A DNA stretch of 62,735 bases, taken from NCBI GenBank assembly GCA_003021905.1, contig PXPI01000012.1, forward strand, positions 1 through 62,735, in the 5' to 3' direction. The stretch comes from Cyanobacteria bacterium SW_9_44_58 (lineage in GTDB: Bacteria > Cyanobacteriota > Cyanobacteriia > Cyanobacteriales > Rubidibacteraceae). Below are positions 54,401-62,735 of the stretch, piece by piece. The notes under the pieces were generated by a model that saw only the letters and a list, made by a program, of their open reading frames with translations, made no database searches and was not told the origin of the DNA. The stretch's first letter is position 1. Each line of letters begins with the position of its first letter. The translations under genes and the position numbers were made by a program.

Positions 54401-54622
54401 TAGAACAATGGCATAGGGATGTCCCCACAAGTAATAGGTATAGCTGCTGCTAATCAGGGCAATAACAACTGCTTTTGTGGTGCCGTGCAAGAGAAGTGTC
54501 AAAACGACAAAAATGCCGCCAAACAGCAAATCGACCCCGTAAAATAGCGGAATGCTGAAATAATTGCCGAGTAAGGCGCCAAGCGTTAGCAGAATTAGAG
54601 AGAGTTGTGGCAGAAAATTCAC
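51413..54622 (-). CDS. hybrid sensor histidine kinase (membrane, Cache-like, PAS, HK, receiver)
   Basis: 1069 residues. The N-terminal block (about 1-165) has five or six membrane helices (FGGIFVVLTLLLHGTTKAVV, YAIVLFTLEAIWLGWAG). One more helix near 185-205 and another near 455 bracket a periplasmic Cache-like sensor. HAMP-like linker, then PAS (ARFRYLVENAPLPMSMADSQ), HisKA with FLATMSHELRTPLNSILG, HATPase with GGTGLGLSLVKRIAQLHGG and a C-terminal receiver (IIIIDVEMPETEGWKAIRQ). Output regulator unknown. It lies next to a broken paralogue that shares its HATPase and receiver sequence. Confidence 0.9.
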   Translation of the reverse strand: MNFLPQLSLILLTLGALLGNYFSIPLFYGVDLLFGGIFVVLTLLLHGTTKAVVIALISSSYTYYLWGHPYAIVLFTLEAIWLGWAGTRSKNWYLPLWDIVYWLVIGLPLVWGFYYGLMSIGTLSTGLIAVKQFLNSALNTLIATQIFYGLPRQFLDRIAQASQHKEFNIRQLISNLLITLLVLIIISFTVWEGYTVKNRIEENLAHNLQSLSQILNSQMQTWLQEHQLALQQLAQQENISSEKLNLFRQFDTHFEQIYLTDAAGKILHASPVKNQGNSRIGVNVSQNAAFQKLENEQTAMVSQFHRANAFPYISVAAARSSSETFSGMVYGELNIAPLKNQFEQILNNWSGLEQKQPWQKLEFTLCDERGNVIFSNQPESVCGKRFHSSLETTQPANQLRQNVPVNASQPAVIEWQQSTYRFEQPLLNQFNWQLQFQLPATYTVQTVRQNYIRYLLLALVAMAAGFATIPSVTSWLTAPLQEIADKTTNLPQKLTHPEPITFPASRVKEIRQLAENTQTMANKLKAEFSQIKGTQEKLENQVQSRTLELEQALSSLYQELTQRQKTAQQLATSEARFRYLVENAPLPMSMADSQGQLLFVNPAYTETLGYSYQELINKNIADFAHSKDFQKEKPLFEELVTGKRDIYQIEERFIHKNGELIWVSLTISANRDQEGNFISTIEMFENISTKKRYEEGLKQANAELEKANRLKDEFLATMSHELRTPLNSILGMTEGLQEQIYGPLNAKQLKCLNTVQNSGTHLLALINDIDLSKIEAGKLELHQEQISIPQLCQSTVSLIQETASKKKIALTTELSPQVSVVEGDEQRLRQALLNLLSNAVKFTPEQGRVALKVELMNQNADVAFSVLDTGIGIAPENFPNLFEPFTQVDSKLNRQQGGTGLGLSLVKRIAQLHGGDVTVESTVGKGSCFTLTIPYRGTSPSLETESSQGLPKLLIVSNQSAHLMTISSYLEATGYSLITADEIQSAISSSLEHQPQIIIIDVEMPETEGWKAIRQLRAQPDFQATPIIALTPAANAGEEKKCLEVGANQYLRKPIRLRELVRLLQEMSF

Positions 54623-54683
54623 GCTTATAGTGTCACTATTACTGTTTTTTCTAGTTTAAATCACAAAAGCATATTATTTTATA

Positions 54684-57518
54684 TCATGAAAAAGAAATTA
54701 TTTGATGAATGGCATTCACCAGTTTTTTTAACTGTACCGGTTTGGCAAAATATTGATCAGCGCCGGCATCGAGACATTTTTCCTCATCGCCTGACATAGC
54801 AAAAGCAGTCAGGGCAATAATGGGGGGGTTGATGGAATTGGGTTCCGCCCGTAGCCGGCGAATGGCTTCCAGTCCATCTAGTTCCGGCATTTGAATGTCC
54901 ATCAAAATCATATCAGGTTGTTCTTGCAAGGCTTGCGCGATCGCGTCCCAACCATTGGTTGCAACCACCACCGAATATCCTTTGGCTTCTAAATAGGAAG
55001 AGGTGGTGAGAACATTTGCTTCATCATCATCGGCAATTAAAATTTTTGGCGAACGAGTGCCGAATCCGCTTGCTTCAAGGGTTGCATAATTTTCCGTGGA
55101 AGTTTCTAGAAATTGTTCTGTTTCTTGGCTGGGATAGTAAGGAATGGTAACGGTAAAACAACTCCCTTCTCCCACTTGACTGCTGACAGTTACCTCGCCG
55201 CCATGTAAATGAGCTAAGCGTTTTACTAAAGACAAGCCCAACCCGGTTCCTTACAGCGCTCCATTCCAACCAGCGATAGGAACCGTCGGCACAACGGTAG
55301 CGATTGATGAAATAGGGAACTGATTCCCCTCTAGCTAGTTGCGCGATCGCGCTTTGGGTGGCGTCTCTGTCATCAGGATGGACGAAATTTAGGAAATAGC
55401 ATCCTTCCAGTTCAGCAAGGGAATAACCCAAAATGTCTTCCCAGCGTTGATTTAAACGGGTGAAATAGCCTTGGGTATTGGCAATACACAGTAAATCGAG
55501 ACTGACGGAGAAAAAATGATCCAGTTCTTCGTTTCGTTTCTCTAAGTCGGCAGTGCGAAGGGCTACTTGGTTTTCTAAATCGGCATTAAGGGCTTCTAAA
55601 TTGGCAAGCGCTTCTGTGCGTTCCAATTCTACGGCAATGCGATCCCCTAAAACATCGAGAATTAATTTCAAGCGATTAATATCGGTAAGGGGTTCATTGT
55701 GGATAATACACAAATGTCCCAGCACTTCTTTGCTTAAATTATACAAAGGCACACTGATATATCCTTGTGCGCCGATTCTTTGCAACAAGGAATTATTGGG
55801 GAAATCCTCTTGCAATTTTTCCGGGTAAGCTAAACCGCCATGGCGAAGAGCAACTGCGCAAGGGGTGTATTCTTGTTCTGAGAGGGTAAAGTTCGGTTGC
55901 CATTGCCCGTCGCCCCAAACCGCAATACTTTGCAGTTCCTGTTGTTGTTTTCGGTAAAGAAGAACCCAACTCACGTCTAAGGCATTGGCAATATACGCCA
56001 CCACAGAGGCAAAAAAGTTTTCGCGGCTCACATGTTTCGTTGCTTCTACCAGAGTGCGCCAACCCTTTTCCACGTTTTTGCGTTCCGTAATGTCTAAAAC
56101 AACCCCGTTAAACACAATATTGCCATTTTCAGCTTGGGAAGGGGTATTGGCAATTCCTTGCACCCAACGGATACCTTGCTGGCTACAAACCCGAAATTCA
56201 CATTGCCAACGGGTTTTTTGGCGAATTGCGGTTTGCGTTTTTGTTTCCACTTCTTGCACATCTTCGGGATGAATCCGCTCAAACCAATGGCTGGCTTGGG
56301 AGGGATCCACATCGGAGGGAATCCCAAATAACGCCAGCGCCCCTTCATTAGCAAACGGAACCGACCATTTCCCCTCCGGCGTCGCCACAAATTGATAAAT
56401 TCCCCCAGGCACACTGTTGGCAATATCCAGGAGTTTGCTTGTCGATTTTCTAACGCTTGTTGCGCTTGTTGACGCTTTTTGACTTCGCGACGGAGGTTGC
56501 GCTCCGTGATGGCTTGTTCCAGCGCGATCGCGCATTGACGGGCCCCTCGTTTCACCAGATCTACTTCTTCCTCTCTCCAATAGCGGGGGGTTTCTCCGTC
56601 ACTCACCATCAATAAACTCCACACTTTTCCTCGGCAGATAATGGGAACAATGAGGCTGGCGCGAATCTGAAACTTGAGAAAGGGGGATTGATCCGCTACG
56701 TTCAGTTCTGAATAGACATCATTGATCACTCGCGCCTGAAATTGATGATAGCGTTGACACCATTCCGGGCTGGGATAAAATTCCCGAATTCGAGAAGTTT
56801 GCAGCGGCTGTTTTGATTCAATGCTAGCTTGGGAACGAACTTGCGCGCTGCGATTTTTGTAAATTTGGTAAATCAGGGCGCGATCGCAGTTTAGAAACGT
56901 TCTAATTTGTTGAGTCGTAATATCTAAAATTGCCTGAACATCTAAAGAAGACCGAATCTGTTGCGAAAGAGAATTTAAAAACTGTTCCGATTGCAGTTGC
57001 CGATTTAAATCTTCGGTGCGGCTTTGGGCAATTGTATTTTGATTGGGGGAATTAGGTTGTGAAAGACTTGTCGTTATGGAAGCGCGATCGAACAAAATTT
57101 GGCGAAAAAGCCAATCACGTTTTAAGATACCAACTAATTCTTCGCTATTATCATCAATAACTGGAATTTCTGTAACATTGCTCGTTTGAAAAATTTCCCA
57201 AATTTGAGCCCAACTTGTTAATTGCGAGTAATAAATTGTGGGGTCCGGCGGCAACATCACCGCCTTCACTGGCAAGTTTTCCAACTCATTTTCCTGTCCC
57301 CAGCAACTTAGAATTTGTTTTGCCGTAATGATTCCTAGTAATTGATTCTGGGCAACAACCCAAATCCAGTTGACACTCGAAGCACTGCCATGGGTTTCCG
57401 GTTCAGAAATGAATAAGTTTAGGGCTTCCCTAACCAAACAATCGGGGTGAATCACTAATGGAGAAAAACAAATTGTCTTTTGAATCTCTAGTTGTGAGTT
57501 ATCAGGGTTGCCCAACAT
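54684..57518 (-). pseudogene. broken hybrid histidine kinase (CBS-GAF-PAS-GAF-PAS...receiver)
   Basis: Three minus-strand frames make one gene. Frame 57518-56094 starts with a CBS pair and a GAF domain (LNCDRALIYQIYKNRSAQVR) up to RRE VKKRQQAQQALENRQ. A frameshift near 56435 moves reading to the frame that continues SKLLDIANSVPGGIYQF, with PAS, GAF and PAS through YRCADGSYRWLEWSA. Near 55250 this joins directly to the HATPase end, GTGLGLSLVKRLAHLHGGE, in another frame, so the rest of the PAS, HisKA and most of the ATPase are missing. A complete receiver (MILMDIQMPELDGLEAIRRL) follows to 54684. Two independent lesions argue for a true pseudogene rather than a single sequencing error. Confidence 0.85.
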
Positions 57519-57811
57519 TGCAAATATTGCCCAAAAACGGAAGATTGAATAAGTTATTTTTCACAATTATCGATAGTTTGGAGATAAAATTAAGAAAGTT
57601 AATACCATTTTCCAACCAATTTTAATATAAAATCCCTGTTTTTAACTACTTGTTACCTGTCGTTTTTTAATCAACTAAAAATTGCTACTTAGTTACTTGA
57701 ATTTGATCTAATATGAAATTGATTAATTCATGCTATACATTAGGACTCCCATTGCCTTGTCTCCCCAACTTATCTGTAGCAAACATTGATCCATTTGATA
57801 TAATTATTTAC

Positions 57812-59653
57812 CTAATCATCTAACCCCGGTCGAGGCATGGGTTTAATGGCTTGCTTGTTCAGGTGGCGCAACCAACTCCCGCCAATGACGCCGATAATTA
57901 AAGCAATCCAACCGGTTGTGGGTTGCAATAACAAAAATCCACCCACCGATAACATTAACCCAAATAATAGTAAAATTGCGGCTAACACCCGCTGAATGTC
58001 ATTTTGTAAGTTTTGGCCTGGCGGCACCCCAGTTCGTTTTGCTTGTCGGCGCCAGCCCCAACCGCTAGGACGGACACGGCGATAAAATTCATCCAAAGTT
58101 TCCTCCGATTCGGGGGGAGTTAAAAAGAGAACTACAATCCAGAAAACGGAGACAATAACAGTAATTGTTAACAAACGAATCCCGTAATCTTGTAAAGGGG
58201 TGATCACATTGGATTCCAGCCAAAGGCGCGAAGCGCGATTAAGCAATCCTAATTGAGAGACTTCCAGCTTTGAAATTAACGTTACAGTAGATCCGACGAC
58301 TAAACTCCCGACAATTGCTGTTAATTCTGCTGCTGCATTAATGCGCCACCAAAACCAACGTAAAACTAAGACTAATCCGGAGCCAGTACCAATGGCAATT
58401 ACCAGACGGAAGACAGTTGCTACATCTTCAGCAAAAAACGCTGCGATCGCGCCTATGGCAGTTAAAATCCCAGAAGCAACTCGTCCCACTAGAACTAATT
58501 CGGCCTGATTAGCATTGGGATTAAAAAAACGTTGATAGAAATCATTAGTCAAATACGACGCTCCCCAGTTAATAGACGTGGAAACGGTACTCATAAAGGC
58601 AGCAACTAGAGAAGCAATGACCAAGCCCAACATTCCGACCGGTAAATAATCAAGCATCAACTTGAAATATCCCAATTCCAAATCTTCCAAGTCTGGGTAA
58701 ACCACCATCGCCACTAATGCTACGACCACCCAAGGCCAAGTACGAATAAGATAATTAAGAACATTAAATAACCAAACCGCTTTTTCTGCCTCTGCTTCAT
58801 TTTTGACCGCCGCCAAGCGCTGCACAAATTCGCCTCCCCCATCGCTGCGGCGAAACGACCACCATTGCACCAATAAATAAGCAGAAAACGTCGTTAAGGT
58901 AATTCCGGCTGTATCACTCCAACTCAAATCTGCTGTCAGGGGAACAAAAGATAAAATATCCTCGTTGGTTTGGGCTTTTACCGAAGAAACTAATTCTTCC
59001 ATGCCGCCGACACTATTGACAGCAATTACCGCAACGGCAATCGCCCCAAATACCCCTAAAAAGAATTGAAAAAAGTCAGTGGCGACGACGCCCCATAATC
59101 CTGAAAAACTGGAATAAATCAGAACAAAAATACTAACCCCAATCACACTCAAGAGTTTGACATTTTCTCCAGGTTCAATGCCTAGACTTTGCCATAACTC
59201 TAGGGCATCCACTGCTTTCACCATGGCTAACATGGCGTATCCAATGCCGATGCAATTAATGGGAACAGCAAATAAAAACGCTTTTGTTCCTCGTAAAATG
59301 GCCGCCATTTTTCCCCCGTAACGCAATTCCGTTAACTCGGCATCGGTAACAATTTCTGAGCGCCGCCACAATCGCGCAAAAATATAAATCAAAATTAAAT
59401 GGGCAATGGCAAAGTTCCACCATTCCCAATTGCCGGCAATGCCTCGGCTTCCTACAACTCCAGCAATATAGAGGGGAGTATCAATGGAAAATGTTGTGGC
59501 TGCCATACTCGTTCCCGCTAACCACCAGGGAAGAGAACGCCCAGAGACAAAAAAGTCCACCAAACTGGTAGAGCCGCGTCGAGATAGAATTAATCCTAAT
59601 GCCAGAGCCAGAATCAAATAGAGAAGGATAATCAGCCAGTCAATTAATTGCAT
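57812..59653 (-). CDS. sodium:solute symporter (SSS) family protein
   Basis: 613 residues with about 13 membrane helices. The SSS pattern is visible: DWLIILLYLILALALGLILS, FFVSGRSLPWWLAGTSMAAT, FSIDTPLYIAGVVGSRG and the Na-site region VASLVAAFMSTVSTSINWGA. It should bring in a solute with Na+; the substrate cannot be predicted. The neighbouring histidine kinases are not fused to it. The 293 bases between it and the pseudogene are AT-rich without a gene. Confidence 0.93.
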   Translation of the reverse strand: MQLIDWLIILLYLILALALGLILSRRGSTSLVDFFVSGRSLPWWLAGTSMAATTFSIDTPLYIAGVVGSRGIAGNWEWWNFAIAHLILIYIFARLWRRSEIVTDAELTELRYGGKMAAILRGTKAFLFAVPINCIGIGYAMLAMVKAVDALELWQSLGIEPGENVKLLSVIGVSIFVLIYSSFSGLWGVVATDFFQFFLGVFGAIAVAVIAVNSVGGMEELVSSVKAQTNEDILSFVPLTADLSWSDTAGITLTTFSAYLLVQWWSFRRSDGGGEFVQRLAAVKNEAEAEKAVWLFNVLNYLIRTWPWVVVALVAMVVYPDLEDLELGYFKLMLDYLPVGMLGLVIASLVAAFMSTVSTSINWGASYLTNDFYQRFFNPNANQAELVLVGRVASGILTAIGAIAAFFAEDVATVFRLVIAIGTGSGLVLVLRWFWWRINAAAELTAIVGSLVVGSTVTLISKLEVSQLGLLNRASRLWLESNVITPLQDYGIRLLTITVIVSVFWIVVLFLTPPESEETLDEFYRRVRPSGWGWRRQAKRTGVPPGQNLQNDIQRVLAAILLLFGLMLSVGGFLLLQPTTGWIALIIGVIGGSWLRHLNKQAIKPMPRPGLDD

Positions 59654-59884
59654 AATCAGACTTACTTAAAGTGAAGTATAAAAAAAACAGCCATCCCATT
59701 AACCCGTTCTCCGTTTATTGATAGGGGTTAATTGTCTTACCATAGAAACAGTATAAATCAAAGATGGCAACTTAAATTGCGTCAACATCTTATCATTGTC
59801 TGATCAGGTGTCAGCGCATAACCCTGTCAAGGAATTGCTATTACCGTTAAGCGTCGTCAATTGCTAAGAGGATAAATCGTAATT

Positions 59885-60718
59885 ATGGGACTATTTGATC
59901 GCATCAGCCGCGTTGTACGCTCCAATGTTAACGACCTAGTCAGCAAAGCTGAAGATCCAGAAAAAATGTTGGAGCAGTCACTGACTGATATGAACGAAGA
60001 CTTGGTGCAGCTCCGCCAAGCCGTTGCGAAAGCTATTGCCGCTGAACGTCGCAGTCGTAAGCAGTATGAAGATCAACAGGCAGAGGCCAACAAGTGGCAA
60101 CAACGGGCGCAACTTGCCTTGAGCAAAGGACAAGAAGACCTCGCCCGCCAAGCCCTGCAACGGAAAAAATCAGCCGCCGATGCCGCGGAACAACTCAAGC
60201 CCCAAGTTGATAAGCAAAAACAGCAAGTTGATACGCTCAAAAAGTCGCTGATTGCCTTAGAAAGTAAAATTTCCGAAGCGAAAACCAAAAAAGAAATGCT
60301 TAGCTCACGCATGAAAGCCGCTAAGGCCAATCAGCAATTGCAAGAGCAAATGGGCAACTTGAATACTAGTGGTGCCATGAATGCGTTTGAGCGCATGGAA
60401 GAAAAAGTGACCGAAATGGAAGCCTCTGGTCAAGCCGCAGCTGAATTGGCTGGCGAAAGCGGCGGTATTGAAGATCAGTTTGCTCAACTTGAATCGGGCA
60501 GCGATGTGGATGACGAACTCGCAGCAATGAAAGCCCAATTATCCGGTTCTTCCGAGAATCAGGAGGCATTGCCGGAAGGGGAAGAGTCCAATACCAGTCA
60601 AGATCAAACCAACTATCAAACAACCCAAGATCAGAATCAAACCCAAAATCAAGATGCGGTCAGTGACAGTGAAATGGATGCCGAATTAGAAGCACTTCGC
60701 AAACAACTTGATAGTTAG
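59885..60718 (+). CDS. vipp1: Vipp1/IM30 (PspA family) membrane-remodelling protein
   Basis: 277 residues. It starts MGLFDRISRVVRSNVNDLVS, with the amphipathic helix and the PspA coiled coil (RQAVAKAIAAERRSRKQYED, LKKSLIALESKISEAKTKKE). The C-terminus has two similar ends: DDELAAMKAQLSG and, after a Gln/Asn/Thr-rich linker, DAELEALRKQLDS. The second is the Vipp1-specific extra helix, which separates it from PspA. ESCRT-III-like rings of Vipp1 maintain thylakoid and plasma membranes. It has its own upstream region of about 230 bases. Confidence 0.95.
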   Translation: MGLFDRISRVVRSNVNDLVSKAEDPEKMLEQSLTDMNEDLVQLRQAVAKAIAAERRSRKQYEDQQAEANKWQQRAQLALSKGQEDLARQALQRKKSAADAAEQLKPQVDKQKQQVDTLKKSLIALESKISEAKTKKEMLSSRMKAAKANQQLQEQMGNLNTSGAMNAFERMEEKVTEMEASGQAAAELAGESGGIEDQFAQLESGSDVDDELAAMKAQLSGSSENQEALPEGEESNTSQDQTNYQTTQDQNQTQNQDAVSDSEMDAELEALRKQLDS

Positions 60719-60832
60719 AGAAGCGACAGATGAGCGATATCATTTAATCGCGTTCCGAAGAGGGGAAAGGTAGCATTGAAGGTACTGATTGCCCCTCTAT
60801 TTCCATTAAAGAATGTGATAGCAAAAGGTGTT

Positions 60833-61159
60833 ATGAGTAATTTAATCGCAACCACCGATTCTGAAATCAATCAGGAAATTTCCCACTCTGAAAAGCCGGT
60901 TTTACTCTATTTTTGGGCATCTTGGTGCGGCCCTTGCCGGATTGTTTCCCCGTTTGTGGAGGCAATTGCCCAGGAATATGAGGATCGCCTTAAAGTGCTA
61001 AAAATGGAAGTTGATCCCAATCCAGAAGCGGTAAAAACCTATAAAGTTGAGGGGGTTCCTGCTTTAAGATTAATTCAAAACGGGGAAGTTTTTTGGTCTC
61101 ATGAAGGCTCAATTACGAAAGAAAAACTAAAACAAAATATTGATAATTCTTTTAACTAG
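60833..61159 (+). CDS. thioredoxin
   Basis: 108 residues from the ATG at 60833, preceded by AAAAGGTG; the open frame reaches 60776, but the extra 19 residues look non-conserved. The redox motif is FWASWCGPCRIVSPF; cis-Pro lies in VEGVPALRLIQNGE. It resembles m/x-type or single-domain thioredoxins of cyanobacteria. The ferredoxin-thioredoxin reductase catalytic chain encoded at 3.9 kb could reduce it. A clear hairpin follows 16 bases after its stop. Confidence 0.93.
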   Translation: MSNLIATTDSEINQEISHSEKPVLLYFWASWCGPCRIVSPFVEAIAQEYEDRLKVLKMEVDPNPEAVKTYKVEGVPALRLIQNGEVFWSHEGSITKEKLKQNIDNSFN

Positions 61160-61175
61160 TGAAGTGTTAACAATA

Positions 61176-61203
61176 AGGAGATGGAAAAGAATTGCCATCT
61201 CCT
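61176..61203 (+). terminator. hairpin after the thioredoxin gene
   Basis: AGGAGATGG (61176-61184) pairs perfectly with CCATCTCCT (61195-61203) around a 10-base loop. It lies 16 bases after the thioredoxin stop. The downstream sequence GATTAATTGCC is not a clean U-tract, so termination is likely but not certain. Confidence 0.5.
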
Positions 61204-61347
61204 GATTAATTGCCGATAATATTTATCGTTATTAACTAACAATAAATATTATTGTTTTTTGAGTCTTCAAAATAAAAAAGTACGAATTAATAGTATTTTT
61301 AATATTTTCTCTTTAATTGTCCAAATTACTAATTTTTAATACCAAAA

Positions 61348-62517
61348 ATGCAATTTGCTCAACGTCTTAACCCCCTACGCCGAAATGTTTTTGCTGACAT
61401 GGATTCGGCCAAAGCGAAAGCCAAAGCAGCTGGAAAGGAAATTATTGATCTTTCTCTGGGTTCCTCGGATTTAGCTGCCGGGAATCATGTTTTGGATACG
61501 ATTAAGGATTCCCTGTATGATCCCAGTACTCATGGCTATACTTTGTTCCATAATACCGGCGAGTTTCGGAAGGCTGTGGCAACTTGGTATGAAAACAAAT
61601 ATGGGGTAGCTGTGGATCCGGAAACGGAAGTGCTTCCCTTAATTGGCTGTCAGGAGGGAACGGCTCATTTGCCTCTAGCCTTACTGGATCCTGGAGATTT
61701 GGCACTGTTGCAAGACCCGAGTTACCCCTCTCATTCCGGGGGAATTCATTTAGCAGGGGGCGAGATTTATTGGTTGCCGACGCTGGCGGAAAATGACTTT
61801 TTACCGGTTTTCTCCGAAATTCCGCAACAAGTGCGAGACCAAGCTAAGCTAATGGTGCTGAGTTACCCTCACAATCCCACCACTGCTTTAGCACCGTTAT
61901 CATTTTTTCAAGAGGCGGTGCAATTTTGCAAAGAGAACGCGATCGCGCTGGTTCATGATTTTCCTTATGGGGATATGGTGTTTTCCGGCTCGCCTCCTGC
62001 CCCGTCGGTGTTACAAGCAGATCGCAACAAGGAAATTTCCATTGAGTTCTTTACGTTCTCTAAATCCTACAATATGGGGGGATTTCGCATTGCCTTTGCT
62101 GTGGGGAATGAGGAATTGATTTTAGGCTTGCGGCAAGTCAAAGCTGTTGTCGATTTTAATCAGTATAAGGGAATTCTCAACGGCGCGATCGCGGCTTTAA
62201 CCGGTCCCCAAGAAAGCATCCAGAAAACAGTGAATACCTTTGAAAAGCGCCGCGATGTTTTTGTGAATGCCCTAAACCGCATTGGCTGGGAAGTTCCTAC
62301 TCCCGCTGCCACCATGTATCTTTGGGCGAAACTCCCTGAGTCTTGGCAAGGAAATTCCATGGAATTTTGCACGCAGTTAGTGGAAGCCACAGGCGTTGCC
62401 CTTGCTCCAGGTTCTGGCTTTGGCAATGCCGGAGAAGGGTATGTGCGTATGGCGTTAGTACGGGATACCAGCAAGTTAGAACAAGCAGCAGCTAAAATTG
62501 CTCAGTTTCTTGATTAA
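61348..62517 (+). CDS. class I/II PLP aminotransferase, LL-DAP aminotransferase-like
   Basis: 389 residues. The PLP lysine is in FTFSKSYNMGGFRIAFAVG. Other blocks: DLSLGSSDLAAGNHVLDTI, HGYTLFHNTGEFRKAVATWY, LIGCQEGTAHLPLALLDPGD and SYPHNPTTALAP. The set resembles the second type of cyanobacterial enzyme annotated as LL-diaminopimelate or aspartate/alanine-like aminotransferase. The true substrate is uncertain. A HIP1 site lies inside. Repeat R3 begins within about 10 bases of its stop. Confidence 0.88.
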   Translation: MQFAQRLNPLRRNVFADMDSAKAKAKAAGKEIIDLSLGSSDLAAGNHVLDTIKDSLYDPSTHGYTLFHNTGEFRKAVATWYENKYGVAVDPETEVLPLIGCQEGTAHLPLALLDPGDLALLQDPSYPSHSGGIHLAGGEIYWLPTLAENDFLPVFSEIPQQVRDQAKLMVLSYPHNPTTALAPLSFFQEAVQFCKENAIALVHDFPYGDMVFSGSPPAPSVLQADRNKEISIEFFTFSKSYNMGGFRIAFAVGNEELILGLRQVKAVVDFNQYKGILNGAIAALTGPQESIQKTVNTFEKRRDVFVNALNRIGWEVPTPAATMYLWAKLPESWQGNSMEFCTQLVEATGVALAPGSGFGNAGEGYVRMALVRDTSKLEQAAAKIAQFLD

Positions 62518-62525
62518 TTGCATAT

Positions 62526-62687
62526 CGTGAGCTACTGAACGGCGAATCAAAGATTACGCCGTCGGCTTCCTACCCAACAAACTGCGAAACAGTAGAGGTC
62601 TTACAGAAGTCGCCGTAAAGCCCATTGCTTTTAGCAGTGGGATATAAGGCGAGTTAGTCGAGGGGGTTCAATCCCCCTGAGACTGAC
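62526..62687 (+). repeat. structured element R3 with IS200/IS605-like right-end hairpins
   Basis: It starts CGTGAGCTACTGAACGG, sharing CGTGAGC with R2. First hairpin ACGGCG (62539-62544), loop AATCAAAGATTA, CGCCGT. Then TCGCC/GGCGA (62610-62614 with 62648-62652) encloses a 6x6 internal loop and CCCATTGC/GCAGTGGG (62621-62628 with 62634-62641). Then GTTAGTC/GACTGAC and AGGGGG/CCCCCT flank TTCAAT (62653-62687). GTAAAGCCC...GTGGGAT is the style of cyanobacterial IS200/IS605 right ends. No tnpB is next to it on the left, so it is a solo end or a small non-autonomous element. Confidence 0.6.
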
Positions 62688-62735
62688 AAACTCCGAATCA
62701 GTTCTCTGATAACATCATTTTGACTCCTCTCTGTT

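Noticed and set aside
62660-62690. tRNA T-arm at GGGGGTTCAATCCCCC
   Set aside because: No acceptor, D or anticodon arm fits upstream, and the stem is part of a longer GTTAGTC/GACTGAC hairpin.
1-62735. CRISPR array or phage region
   Set aside because: No regularly spaced direct repeats and no capsid, terminase or integrase-like product anywhere in the window.

Overview
The window is a block of cyanobacterial chromosome. The evidence is a very high density of the HIP1 palindrome GCGATCGC (about 40 copies in 62.7 kb, many extended to GCGATCGCG), plus genes typical of oxygenic phototrophs: ftrC, a Gun4-type Mg-chelatase regulator, vipp1/IM30, an LrtA-type long HPF, an IctB-type membrane protein, a Tic22-like protein, CYP110-like P450s, a phytol-kinase-like protein and a GH100 invertase. 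The species cannot be fixed from the sequence alone. No rRNA, tRNA, CRISPR array or prophage was found.

Layout. 0-0.5 kb: 5' part of an IS200/IS605-type tnpB cut by the left edge, then a structured repeat (R1). 0.5-8.5 kb: SpoU methyltransferase, a large subtilisin-fold protease, ftrC with a DUF309 gene and a small gene, ygfZ, hisB, fabI, hpf. 8.9-16.3 kb: lipB, a DivIVA-like coiled-coil gene overlapping coaD, glyA, a MraY/WecA-type transferase, cinA, a zinc-ribbon gene, glutathione reductase. 16.4-20.1 kb: TIGR04283-type glycosyltransferase, DUF547, rhodanese, LptF/G permease, DUF1499. 20.1-28.1 kb: aldo/keto reductase, two tandem P450s, Tic22-like, prmC, gun4, ictB. 28.1-33.0 kb on the minus strand: cobA with a CbiX/SirB-type chelatase, pdxH, a Nudix gene, ffh. 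33.7-44.1 kb: phytol-kinase-like, SulP-STAS-cNMP transporter, PATAN-REC response regulator, ArnT-like transferase, DUF4334, HlyD adaptor, CASTOR/POLLUX-like channel. 44.1-50.0 kb on the minus strand: invertase, M61-PDZ protease, Crp-family regulator, second DUF1499, DUF4089/AtzG-like, leuB. 50.2-51.1 kb: an orphan Dnd-associated protein 4 homologue and an unknown gene, followed by repeat R2. 51.4-57.5 kb: an intact hybrid histidine kinase and a broken paralogue. 57.8-62.5 kb: SSS symporter, vipp1, thioredoxin, class I aminotransferase. The right end carries a third structured repeat (R3) joined to an IS200/IS605-like right-end hairpin series.

Most of the window is housekeeping or metabolic. 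Functional pairings that make sense are cobA with the chelatase (siroheme), ftrC and thioredoxin (light-driven thiol redox), and GT/DUF547/rhodanese (a possible arsenosugar-type set). The clearest unexplained signal is a three-copy structured element (R1, R2, R3) with a 6-bp stem that changes sequence while staying paired around a conserved AATCARAGATTR loop. Each copy sits tightly against a gene end and two are beside IS-like sequence. I see no convincing new multigene system. The most distinctive accessory item is the Dnd-associated gene present without any dnd neighbours.
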